Origin: Paramuribaculum sp.
GTDB lineage: Bacteria > Bacteroidota > Bacteroidia > Bacteroidales > Muribaculaceae
Direction of reading: 5' to 3'
Length of the DNA stretch: 6,289 nt
Assembly (NCBI GenBank): GCA_029058455.1
Contig: JAIDXU010000139.1
Coordinates: 1 to 6,289, forward strand
Position numbers and translations under genes: made by a program
Part shown: one piece after another, positions 1 to 6,210 of the stretch
How the letters are laid out: every line of letters starts with the position of its first letter
How positions within the stretch are numbered: position 1 is the first letter of the stretch
The notes under the pieces: generated by a model
What the model saw: the letters and a program-made list of their open reading frames with translations, nothing else
Database searches by the model: none
Told to the model about the DNA's origin: nothing

Positions 1-900
1 GGTCAATATAATCCCTATGCTGATGCGGGTTATAAACTTGTGTGGCATGACGAATTCAATCAGCCCGACGGCTCCGCTCCCGATAAGACAAGCTGGAGTG
101 TGCCCGCGCGCCGCAGCTCGGCATGGAACAGATTTGTTTCCTCGCGCCCCGAACTCGCTGAGATAAGAGACGGAAATCTGGTGCTGAAATGCATGCCCAA
201 CGACAATGTCACCACCACCGATCCCGGCGAGATGGTTTCAGGCGCGATTTGCTCGCAGAATAAATTTTATCTCACCTATGGCCGTATCGAGGCCCGCATG
301 ATGGTGGAGGGTCACACCGGCTCTTTCCCCGCATTCTGGATGATGCCCAACAACGCCAGAGGCTCATGGCCCGACTGCGGCGAAATAGATATTTTCGAAT
401 CGATCAACAATCAGCAGACTGCTTACGGCACCATTCATGGTCCTTTTAACAGCAAAGGAGGCAGTGTGGGCGGAACAAAGACTGTTTCGATAGGTGACTA
501 TCATGTTTATGGCATAGAGTGGAGCGAAGGCAAGATTGTGTGGGAAATCGACGGTGTGCCTTATTTTGAGGCCAACAACACCCAAAACCGTCTCACCGGC
601 AGTAACTGGGTTTACGACTATCCTTTCTATATCATTCTCAACCAGTCGGTAGGTAACGGAGCATGGGCTGCCAACCCCGATGTCAACCACACCTACGTGA
701 CCTGTGTCGACTGGGTTAGAGCCTATCAGAAACCGGGCGGTCAGAACAGCGGTGTGACCGTTGTGGAAAGCGACGAAACTCAGCAGCCGGAATATTTCAA
801 TCTTCAGGGTGTGAGAGTGGGCAGCGACAAGTCAACACTTCTCCCCGGACTCTACATAGAGCGCCGTGGCAGCCACGCCGGCAAGATCCTGATAAAATAA
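1..900 (+). CDS. GH16 family glycoside hydrolase (beta-glucanase/laminarinase type), 5'-truncated by window
   Basis: The frame is open from base 1 to a TAA at 898-900, giving 299 visible residues; the start and any signal peptide lie outside the window. A GTG at 40 is in frame but falls inside a conserved stretch (YKLVWHDEFN) typical of the start of the GH16 fold, so it is not the real start. The catalytic motif is GEIDIFES: E at 382-384 should be the nucleophile, D at 388-390 the helper and E at 397-399 the acid/base. The ExDxxE spacing is that of the laminarinase/agarase branch rather than the lichenase branch. Other family marks are YGRIEARM before the motif and FPAFWMMP just upstream of it. 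The last ~50 residues form a linker and a short tail (YFNLQGVRV ... PGLYIERRG ... KILIK) common on secreted Bacteroidales proteins. It probably cuts beta-1,3- or mixed-linkage glucans outside the cell; substrate is not readable from sequence alone. No clear terminator follows it. Confidence 0.93.
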   Translation, partial: GQYNPYADAGYKLVWHDEFNQPDGSAPDKTSWSVPARRSSAWNRFVSSRPELAEIRDGNLVLKCMPNDNVTTTDPGEMVSGAICSQNKFYLTYGRIEARMMVEGHTGSFPAFWMMPNNARGSWPDCGEIDIFESINNQQTAYGTIHGPFNSKGGSVGGTKTVSIGDYHVYGIEWSEGKIVWEIDGVPYFEANNTQNRLTGSNWVYDYPFYIILNQSVGNGAWAANPDVNHTYVTCVDWVRAYQKPGGQNSGVTVVESDETQQPEYFNLQGVRVGSDKSTLLPGLYIERRGSHAGKILIK

Positions 901-1094
901 GTTCCCGCGACAATAAAAGCAATGAATGTGTGTCAAAATGATATTTCCAAGAACATAACATGCCATGTCTGTAATATACGACACTTATGGCTACTATGTT
1001 GCAAATCAGATGTCGCGCGCTGTTCCTATAAAAAGATTTTCGATACACACTCAAGGCAGACCATTCTATTTCAATCATTCTATATCTGATTAAT

Positions 1095-1565
1095 ATGAAT
1101 ATAAGAAGTGCTGAAAATAAAGATGTAAATGGAATCATGAAACTGCTGAGGCAAGTGAATGACATTCATGCCGAGGGAAGGCCTGATATTTTTATCAAAG
1201 GACTGACAAAGTATGATGAAGAGGGCCTGAAGGTAATACTCAACAATCCCGAGACTCCTGTATTTGTGGCGCTTAATGAAGATGATATCCTCACAGGATA
1301 CTGTTTCTGTATTGTCGAAGACCACTCACACTATGCCAATCTGCAACCTATAAAGACGCTCTATATCGACGACCTTTGTATCGATGAAAATCAGCGAGGC
1401 AAGCATGTCGGGCAGCAGCTGTTTGAGTATGTAAAGAAATATGCAGCCGACAATGGTTTCTATAACTTGACTCTCAATGTGTGGAGCTGCAATCCGAGTG
1501 CTCATAAGTTTTATGAGGCAATGGGGTTCAAGCCTATGAAAACAGTAATGGAGACCATCTTGTAA
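1095..1565 (+). CDS. GNAT family N-acetyltransferase
   Basis: This 156-residue protein is a compact single-domain GNAT enzyme that would transfer an acetyl group from acetyl-CoA to an amine; the substrate cannot be told. The order of elements fits the family: an N-terminal beta strand and helix (NIRSAENKDVNGIMKLL), a central strand (PVFVALNEDDILTGYCF), motif A (LYIDDLCIDENQRGKHVG, residues about 89-106, with the pyrophosphate-binding RGKHVG loop in which His replaces the usual middle Gly), and motif B (LNVWSCNPSAHKFYEAMGF, about 127-145). The length is normal. The ATG at 1095 follows an AT-rich stretch without a Shine-Dalgarno, as usual for Bacteroidetes. The gene is noticeably more AT-rich (about 43-47% GC in lines counted by hand) than the operon that converges on it (about 60%), so it may be an accessory or acquired gene. 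It lies 194 nt after the GH16 gene and ends 39 nt before a shared terminator. Confidence 0.9.
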   Translation: MNIRSAENKDVNGIMKLLRQVNDIHAEGRPDIFIKGLTKYDEEGLKVILNNPETPVFVALNEDDILTGYCFCIVEDHSHYANLQPIKTLYIDDLCIDENQRGKHVGQQLFEYVKKYAADNGFYNLTLNVWSCNPSAHKFYEAMGFKPMKTVMETIL

Positions 1566-1603
1566 TTCATACGTGTCCGACTCTGCAAGCAATTCAATAG
1601 TAA

Positions 1604-1647
1604 ATTGACAAAAGAGGGTGTGTTCAAACACACCCTCTTTTGTCAAT
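1604..1647. terminator. Bidirectional intrinsic terminator between convergent genes
   Basis: A perfect inverted repeat has arms at 1605-1624 and 1627-1646, extended by one A-T pair (1604/1647), around a GAGGGTGTG/CACACCCTC core. The two central bases cannot form a loop alone, so the real loop is larger, about TTCAAA. The core is flanked by AAAA on the left and TTTT on the right, so each strand's transcript has a GC-rich stem ending in a U run. It lies 38 nt after the GNAT stop on the plus strand and 8 nt after the stop of the minus-strand FemAB-like gene, so it can serve both. Confidence 0.88.
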
Positions 1648-1655
1648 AATATAAT

Positions 1656-2612
1656 TTACTTCAAATTCAGGGTATAAGTCGGATAGATGACGGGACGGCC
1701 GCCGAGACCCTCTTTGAGGGCATCGAGACCGGTGTTGAGAATCTTTCCTCCCTCCTCACACGACGAACCGAAATCAACCCATCCGCTCTCTATGCCGAGA
1801 AGCGAGGGAATGGAGTCGACCAGCAGGGGGAGCAGTTTGAGCCTGCGAGCCTCGGCGGTGGTGGCCATATATTGGGTGTGAACCACTCCGGGGTTGATAT
1901 ACACCACCGTGCCGGCCATCATTTCGCCATTGAGCGAGGCGGTTAGGAGACGTATCCGGTCGGGAAACCGTGACACGAGCAGTTGCATCTCCTCAAGGCT
2001 GTGAACGGGGGCTACGCCGTGGCGCAGGTCGAGCACTTCGGTGAGCATATCCCAGAACGCGGCATAGTCGTGACTTTCGGCTATGGTCACTCCCATAGCT
2101 GCGGCGCGGCGTATGTTCTGGCGGGTAGACATGTTGAGCAACCGGGGTTGCTCTATGCGATAGGCTGTCGAGGCCTGACACGCCGTCATAGTCGCTCCGT
2201 GGCGCCACAGGGCGTAGAGGTCGTCGTCGGCCGGGCAGCTGTGATAGATGTAGGGTGCGGGTTTGTAGACAAGGGTTTCTATACCCTTGGCACGCAGAAA
2301 ATTGCCGGCGGCCTGAAACACCTCCATCATGTCGATAAGTTCGAAATGACGCTGAGGGGTGAGCCAGCCGCCAAAGGTGAGGCCGCTGTGTGAGAAAAGG
2401 GTGTCGCCCTTTATGCAGGCCGGCAGCATGGCCACCGGCTTGCCGTCGGCATTGCGGGCTATGAGCGAAAAATCCTCGAAACGGTCGGCATGATAGTCCA
2501 TATAGCCGCGCTGAAACAGAAAGCAGCTCTGTCGGGCCGATGAGGCAAAGCTGTTCCACAGCTCAACTTCCTCGCCTGAACGGTAGCGGGTCACTGTTAT
2601 CTCGCGGGCCAT
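1656..2612 (-). CDS. FemAB/BioF2-like GNAT-fold acyltransferase (Acetyltransf_6 type)
   Basis: I chose the ATG at 2612 (318 residues). A TTG at 2627 is in frame and would add five residues, but it sits only 6 nt after the previous stop and is a rarer start. The protein resembles the FemAB/BioF2-like GNAT proteins common in Bacteroidetes. It has an N-terminal half with a degenerate GNAT fold (SFLFQ-type segment CFLFQRGYMDYHADRF at about 30-45, then LPACIKG and SGLTFGGWLTP) and a C-terminal half with STRQNIRRAAAMGV (162-175), LTASLNGEMMAGTVVYI (223-239), TQYMATTAEARRLKLLPLLVDSI (246-268) and DFGSSCEEGGKILNTGL (280-296) leading to a GLGGRPVIYPTY end. These are the usual conserved blocks of the family. 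Some members add amino acids to peptidoglycan precursors or modify lipids, but this subgroup has no firm function and I assign none. No signal peptide is visible, so it should be cytoplasmic. It is the last gene of the greA operon, 21 nt after the dehydrogenase stop. Confidence 0.85.
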   Translation of the reverse strand: MAREITVTRYRSGEEVELWNSFASSARQSCFLFQRGYMDYHADRFEDFSLIARNADGKPVAMLPACIKGDTLFSHSGLTFGGWLTPQRHFELIDMMEVFQAAGNFLRAKGIETLVYKPAPYIYHSCPADDDLYALWRHGATMTACQASTAYRIEQPRLLNMSTRQNIRRAAAMGVTIAESHDYAAFWDMLTEVLDLRHGVAPVHSLEEMQLLVSRFPDRIRLLTASLNGEMMAGTVVYINPGVVHTQYMATTAEARRLKLLPLLVDSIPSLLGIESGWVDFGSSCEEGGKILNTGLDALKEGLGGRPVIYPTYTLNLK

Positions 2613-2633
2613 AGGGCTATATTTCAAATTGGG

Positions 2634-3803
2634 TCAGAGAGCCAGCTGATAGATTTCTTTGGTCTGCTCCGGGCCGAGCTGATAGTAGCCGCCGATTATG
2701 TTGCCCTTGTTTTCATGAAGTTTCTTCACAAGCAGGTCGATGTCGGGCTTGTCGATACCGAGACCGGCAAAGGTGACGGGGAGACCCAAAGAGCCGAAAA
2801 ATGCCTTGAGGCTCATCACAGCTTCCATCGCGGCGGTAGCATCGTCATGACTCATCACTCCCATTACGCGACGGCCGAACTGAGCCACCTTTTCGGGGTG
2901 GTGGTTGGCCATGAATGTCATCCATGCGGGGAGTATAACAGCGAGGCCTGCGCCGTGGGTCACACCATAAACGGCCGAAACCTCATGCTCCATGAAGTGA
3001 GACACCCAGTCCTCCTTGCGGCCTGTGCCGCAAATGCCGTTATGGGCCAAAGTGCCGGCCCACATTATGTTGGCTCGAGCATCATAATCGTCGGGGCGTT
3101 CCATCACTTTGGGAGCCTCTTCGATGATAGCTTTCAGCACTCCTTCGGCCACACGGTCGGTGATCTCAACGGCGGGAGTATTGGTGAAATAGCGTTCAAA
3201 AATGTGAGCCATCATGTCGGCGATGCCCGACGCTGTCTGATAGGGGGGGAGGGTGAATGTCAGTTCGGGATTCATCAGCGACCACACGGGGCGGAGAGCC
3301 TTTTCGGTGCGCAGCGAGATTTTGTGCATACCGTCGAGAAGGGTGATGACCGAGTTGCCCGAGCCTTCGCTTCCGGCGGCGGGGATAGTGAGCACCACAC
3401 CTACGGGGAGAGCAGTCTCTACTATCGCTTTGCCGGCCCAGAAGTCCCAGAAATCACCGGGATAGGGCACTCCGGCGGCGATAGCCTTGGCTGTGTCGAT
3501 CACCGAGCCGCCACCCACGGCCACAAGGCCGTCTACATTGTTGTTGCGGCACAACTCGATGCCTTCTCTCACCTTGGGGTCGGTGGGGTTGGGGTCGATT
3601 CCGCCCAGCTCGATATATTCCACCCCGGCGTCTGAAAGCGATTTCTTTACTCTGTCGAGCAGACCTGAGCGCACTACCGATCCGTGACCGTAGGTGATCA
3701 GCACCTTGGTCATGAGGCTTTTGCGGGCTTCGGTTCCGGCCTGTAGCTCGGCGTCACGCCCGAACACATATTTGGTGGGGGTGCAATAGGTGAAGTTTTC
3801 CAT
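2634..3803 (-). CDS. Iron-containing alcohol dehydrogenase, YqhD/BdhA type
   Basis: This complete 389-residue group III (metal-dependent) alcohol dehydrogenase belongs to the YqhD/butanol dehydrogenase branch, which mainly reduces aldehydes to alcohols with NAD(P)H in the cytoplasm. The N-terminal half is a dinucleotide-binding domain with YGHGSVVRSGLLDRV (38-52), matching the YqhD YGGGSVKKTG region that favours NADPH, and GGGSVIDTAKAIAA (97-110). The C-terminal half is helical and carries the metal site. The ligands should be D196, H200, H269 and H283, each two residues on from D194, H198, H267 and H281 of E. coli YqhD as I recall it. The surrounding motifs SGIADMMAHIFE, WVSHFMEHEVSAVYGVTHGAGLA and NIMWAGTLAHNGICG are all intact. 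The ATG at 3803 gives the standard N-terminus (YCTPTKYVFGRD). No Shine-Dalgarno is seen. It follows the HIT gene by 28 nt and precedes the FemAB-like gene by 21 nt. Likely roles are detoxifying reactive aldehydes or fermentative alcohol formation; the substrate is not known. Confidence 0.95.
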   Translation of the reverse strand: MENFTYCTPTKYVFGRDAELQAGTEARKSLMTKVLITYGHGSVVRSGLLDRVKKSLSDAGVEYIELGGIDPNPTDPKVREGIELCRNNNVDGLVAVGGGSVIDTAKAIAAGVPYPGDFWDFWAGKAIVETALPVGVVLTIPAAGSEGSGNSVITLLDGMHKISLRTEKALRPVWSLMNPELTFTLPPYQTASGIADMMAHIFERYFTNTPAVEITDRVAEGVLKAIIEEAPKVMERPDDYDARANIMWAGTLAHNGICGTGRKEDWVSHFMEHEVSAVYGVTHGAGLAVILPAWMTFMANHHPEKVAQFGRRVMGVMSHDDATAAMEAVMSLKAFFGSLGLPVTFAGLGIDKPDIDLLVKKLHENKGNIIGGYYQLGPEQTKEIYQLAL

Positions 3804-3831
3804 GATAGAGGTTTTGAGGTATTGTGAAAAA

Positions 3832-4236
3832 TCAGTCTTTCACCTCGGCCACAGCCTTTGAGATAGCTTCGCAGAGGGTTTTCATCTCCTCTTCGGGCAG
3901 GGTGAGCTTGTGGGCGAAATTCATGTCGCCCTCTTTTGAAATGGGAATGAGGTGGATATGTGCATGAGGCACTTCGAGGCCTATCACGGCCACACCAACC
4001 TTTGTGCAGGGCACAGCTTTGCCGAGGCCGCGGGCCACCTTGCGGGCAAACATCTGAAGCGACTCATAATCCTCGGGCTCGAGGTCGAAGATGTAGCTGA
4101 CCTCCTTTTTGGGCACACACAGCACATGGCCGGGAGCCACCGGGTTAATATCCATGAAGGCGAAGTTGTTATCGTCTTCGGCAATCTTATAGCAGGGAAT
4201 TTCGCCCGCTATGATGCGTGAGAATATCGAAGCCAT
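3832..4236 (-). CDS. HIT family protein (histidine triad nucleotide-binding hydrolase)
   Basis: This is a complete 134-residue HIT-domain protein of normal length. The signature HAHIH (H91, H93, H95) followed by LIP is intact, and the middle histidine H93 should be the nucleophile that forms the nucleotidyl intermediate. The N-terminus SIFSRIIAGEIPCYKI and the segment AFMDINPVAPGHVLCVPKK are typical of the Hint/YcfF-like branch, which hydrolyses adenosine phosphoramidates and aminoacyl-adenylates in the cytoplasm. Many relatives carry a zinc-binding CxxC at the N-terminus (CIFC); here it reads SIFS, so that site is absent and only C15 remains. The start is the ATG at 4236, 15 nt after the greA stop, so the gene is almost surely cotranscribed with greA. 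From experience, greA followed by a HIT gene is a recurring pair in Bacteroidetes, but I cannot verify how widespread it is here. No Shine-Dalgarno is present. Confidence 0.95.
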   Translation of the reverse strand: MASIFSRIIAGEIPCYKIAEDDNNFAFMDINPVAPGHVLCVPKKEVSYIFDLEPEDYESLQMFARKVARGLGKAVPCTKVGVAVIGLEVPHAHIHLIPISKEGDMNFAHKLTLPEEEMKTLCEAISKAVAEVKD

Positions 4237-4251
4237 GATGAGAAACGGTTA

Positions 4252-4722
4252 TCAGAATGTTATATCTACGATCTCGAAGGTCATCTTTCCGGCGGGCACG
4301 TTGATGTCGACGATATCACCTTTCTTATGGCCGAGCAGACCTTTGGCAATGGGGGTAGACGAGCCGATTTTCTTTTCTTTGAGATTGGCTTCTGAATCGG
4401 CCACGATGGTATAGTCCATAGTAGCGCCGTTTGAGGTGTTGCGGATGGTTACGCGGTTGAGTATCTGCACTTCCTCGGTGTTGAGGTTTGATTCGTCGAG
4501 AATACGGCAGTTGGCCACGAGATCCTTGAGCTGGGCAATTTTCATCTCGAGGAGCCCCTGGGCTTCTTTTGCGGCGTCATACTCTGAGTTTTCGGAGAGG
4601 TCGCCTTTATCGCGTGCCTCGGCGATAGCGCGTGAGATTTCGGGGCGTTTCACCGACTCAAGATAGGCTATTTCTTCCATCTTGCGCTGGTAACCCTCTT
4701 TGGTCATGTAGGTTATAGCCAT
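4252..4722 (-). CDS. greA: Transcription elongation factor GreA
   Basis: GreA binds the RNA polymerase secondary channel and stimulates cleavage of backtracked RNA, so stalled elongation complexes restart. The ATG at 4722 gives 156 residues, close to the 158 of E. coli. The reading frame stays open upstream, but those codons fall in the leader and have no GreA likeness. The N-terminal coiled coil (about 1-75) carries the catalytic tip DLSENSEYDAAKEAQ with D41 and E44 at the same numbers as the E. coli acidic residues that coordinate the second magnesium. The C-terminal FKBP-like domain (about 80-156) shows VTIRNTSNGATMDYTIV, the SSTPIAKGLLGHKKGD block and the usual end TFEIVDITF. It is the first gene of the operon, with its own promoter about 160 nt upstream and two terminator-like hairpins in the leader, so its level is probably set partly by attenuation. 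Confidence 0.97.
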   Translation of the reverse strand: MAITYMTKEGYQRKMEEIAYLESVKRPEISRAIAEARDKGDLSENSEYDAAKEAQGLLEMKIAQLKDLVANCRILDESNLNTEEVQILNRVTIRNTSNGATMDYTIVADSEANLKEKKIGSSTPIAKGLLGHKKGDIVDINVPAGKMTFEIVDITF

Positions 4723-4754
4723 GGTAGTAGTTAACTGTTTTAGTTTAGTGAGAG

Positions 4755-4794
4755 TAAAAAAGTAAAGAATCTCAGCCCGGGAGAATGGGCGAGA
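4755..4794 (-). terminator. Second terminator-like hairpin in the greA leader (putative attenuator)
   Basis: In the transcript, UCUC-GCCC pairs with GGGC-(U bulge)-GAGA around an 8-nt loop (stem arms 4794-4787 and 4778-4770). A U-rich run follows (UUCUUUACUUUUUUAC, about 4769-4755), broken by single A and C residues. It ends about 30 nt before the greA start. The interrupted U run makes full termination less certain; it could also act as a pause site or shape the leader for translation. Confidence 0.45.
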
Positions 4795-4807
4795 CCCCTT
4801 AGAATTT

Positions 4808-4845
4808 AAAATAAAAAACAATGGAGGGTGTCAGTCAGGCCCTCC
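4808..4845 (-). terminator. First terminator-like hairpin in the greA leader (putative attenuator)
   Basis: In the transcript, GGAGGG (4845-4840) pairs with CCCUCC (4828-4823) around an 11-nt loop, then after AUUG come six U, an A and four more U (to 4808). This is the form of an intrinsic terminator, yet it lies downstream of the greA promoter, about 30 nt into the predicted RNA, and upstream of the coding region. It would release a short RNA of roughly 65-70 nt unless read through. It is too far from the fimbrillin gene to be that gene's terminator, which has its own at 4981-5014. Confidence 0.6.
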
Positions 4846-4881
4846 TTCCGCCATCCCTTTGCCGGGTGACGAAATGTGTTG

Positions 4882-4913
4882 CAAAGGTAGTGAAATTATG
4901 CCTAATAGCAAAA
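4882..4913 (-). promoter_or_regulatory. greA promoter (Bacteroidetes primary sigma type)
   Basis: On the minus strand a -33 element TTTTG (4913-4909) is followed by a 19-nt spacer and a -7 element TACCTTTG (4889-4882), then CA. This matches the Bacteroidetes consensus TTTG/TAnnTTTG exactly in both boxes with a standard spacer. Transcription should start a few bases on, near 4875-4878, giving a leader of about 150 nt before the greA ATG. Confidence 0.85.
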
Positions 4914-4980
4914 TTTTCCACAAACGTTTTGCATATCGGGTGTTTTGCCTCCTTTATATATAGGAGATGGTTGCATAATC

Positions 4981-5014
4981 AAAAAACTGCGCCGCCCCCA
5001 AAGGAGCGACGCAG
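4981..5014 (-). terminator. Intrinsic terminator of the fimbrillin-like gene
   Basis: On the minus strand a 12-bp stem (arms 5014-5003 and 4998-4987, with two G-U pairs) closes a four-base loop and is followed directly by six T (4986-4981). It begins 28 nt after the stop of the fimbrillin-like gene and separates that unit from the greA promoter. Confidence 0.92.
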
Positions 5015-5042
5015 CTTATAGTGCGTTTAGGATAGATGGAAA

Positions 5043-6155
5043 TTAGTTGTTGTTGATGTTAAGATCTTCTGAACCACCTTTACCCCATTCGCCGATTTCA
5101 CTAACAGTAAATGAGATTTTCTTCAGCTGAAGATCCTCAGGACCGATAGCTATGTTGTAGAGGTAAGCAAAACCCTCGTTCCATTCGGGAGCAAAAGTAG
5201 TTGTGGTGAGGGTTGTGAGGGGATAAACCTGGTCTTTTCCATACATTACTTTTACATCAAAGGTGATGTAGACATCATCATATTCATATTTGTAAGGAAT
5301 AACGTAAGCGGTATTGGAAGCGGCATATGCCTGAACTTCTGTGTCATTTACCGTTACAATTTCGTTCTTAACTTCTAATTCTGTGTCTTTAGGCTCTCCT
5401 TCGGCTAAGCCTTCACCTTTAGTGTTCAGAAGATAAACATATGGATCTCCGGCGATGTTGCGGTCTTGATTTTTCCATCCATTGTTGGAATTGTTAATGG
5501 AAAAGTCATAGTCACCTATGTTGCGGATATTGCCCACAGATACATTCGAGATCACGACTGTATATTCTTTGGGGAATTTGCTGGTGAATTTTGCCTGAAG
5601 CTTCGAAAGAATGTGCTTGAACTGGAAGCTCACGGGTGAGTTTGTCGCTGTCTCGGCTTTAACAGTGTTGGAGGCAAAAACAAGGTCGTGCTGATGAGTG
5701 TAGTCACTGAGATAATTGTCGATCTCAAGTGTGCGTTCGTTAGCAGGCAGACCTTCGCCATCATTAGCGTCGTTTGACGTATCCAAAGAGAATTTGCCGT
5801 AGGCCGAGTTGAGTTCCGAAACGCTACCGCAGCTGTAAGCATAGAAGTAGTAGGTTGCATTGGGCACCCAATAGCGTGTGTTGCCATATGTCCATTGACC
5901 TCCGACTTTTGTCACAGCTTCATTGTTGAATACCTCGTTTGCGTGATTGGGGTTGTCGGGCATTGTGTAGAAGCCGTAAACATTGAATTTTCCCAGTGTG
6001 CCGTTGTTAAGGTCTGAGGCACGTGAGAGCTTGTCGACAGCGTTCTCAAACTTGATGACATTGCGCGAAGCGGCTGCATCATCAATCACTTCTTCAGATG
6101 TGCAAGCAGTGAGTGCGATGGCACCGGCTGCGAGTAGAAATAAGCGTTTTGCCAT
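5043..6155 (-). CDS. Fimbrillin family (Mfa-like) surface lipoprotein
   Basis: This complete 370-residue protein has a lipoprotein signal peptide: K3-R4, a hydrophobic stretch (LFLLAAGAIA) and the lipobox LTAC with the lipidated Cys at 18. The residues after it (TSEEVIDD) are acidic and resemble the Bacteroidetes lipoprotein export signal, which suggests placement on the outer face of the outer membrane. The mature part has the marks of the fimbrillin/Mfa-like group: a first domain with FNVYGFYT (57-64), WTYGNTRYWVP (88-98) and YYFYAYSCG; the VSFQFKHILSKLQAKF segment (175-190); the AYVIPYKY strand (283-290); and the W325-centred end block (EWNEGFAYLYNI) typical just before the last strands. 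The C-terminus reads FTVSEIGEWGKGG and then a short polar tail. Such proteins are fimbrial subunits or adhesins assembled by strand exchange; whether this one is stalk, tip or a stand-alone adhesin cannot be told. A partial gene with a similar ending lies 55 nt upstream on the same strand, so the two are probably one operon. Codon use is more AT-rich than the greA operon. Confidence 0.85.
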   Translation of the reverse strand: MAKRLFLLAAGAIALTACTSEEVIDDAAASRNVIKFENAVDKLSRASDLNNGTLGKFNVYGFYTMPDNPNHANEVFNNEAVTKVGGQWTYGNTRYWVPNATYYFYAYSCGSVSELNSAYGKFSLDTSNDANDGEGLPANERTLEIDNYLSDYTHQHDLVFASNTVKAETATNSPVSFQFKHILSKLQAKFTSKFPKEYTVVISNVSVGNIRNIGDYDFSINNSNNGWKNQDRNIAGDPYVYLLNTKGEGLAEGEPKDTELEVKNEIVTVNDTEVQAYAASNTAYVIPYKYEYDDVYITFDVKVMYGKDQVYPLTTLTTTTFAPEWNEGFAYLYNIAIGPEDLQLKKISFTVSEIGEWGKGGSEDLNINNN

Positions 6156-6210
6156 AATGATAAGATTTAGTTATTATAAATATTAGAGAATTATTTGAAA
6201 TTTTTAGTGA

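Larger units (their letters stand above)
4723..5042. other. 320-nt regulatory spacer between the fimbrillin terminator and greA
   Basis: No gene is supported here. Read on the minus strand it holds, in order: the terminator of the fimbrillin-like gene (5014-4981), an AT-rich dyad with CTCCT/AGGAG arms (4966-4949), the greA promoter (4913-4882), then the greA leader with two hairpins (4845-4823 and 4794-4770), each followed by a U-rich run, and a final unstructured AU-rich stretch before the greA ATG. Confidence 0.7.

Noticed and set aside
40..42. GTG at 40 as the start of the GH16 gene
   Set aside because: The frame is open upstream to base 1, and the codons before it already match the conserved start of the GH16 domain; a secreted enzyme would also need a signal peptide further upstream.
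901..1094. Terminator or promoter in the GH16-GNAT spacer
   Set aside because: Only short matches (such as ACATGCCATGT and a distant CGCGACA/TGTCGCG pair) are present; none has a U run or a consensus box, so I report nothing there.
1993..2559. A 188-codon minus-strand frame inside the FemAB-like gene
   Set aside because: It is a frame-shifted shadow, rich in Arg, Pro and His, with no domain, and the in-frame FemAB-like protein is complete across the same bases.
2715..3635. A 306-codon open frame on the plus strand, antisense to the alcohol dehydrogenase
   Set aside because: The minus-strand frame is an intact dehydrogenase with all metal ligands. The antisense product is rich in His and Gly with no recognisable domain, as expected from the mirror of a GC-biased gene.
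4723..4821. N-terminal extension of GreA by 33 codons (TTG start at 4821)
   Set aside because: The added residues come from the leader and its second hairpin. GreA from the ATG at 4722 has the standard length, with D41 and E44 at the expected numbers.
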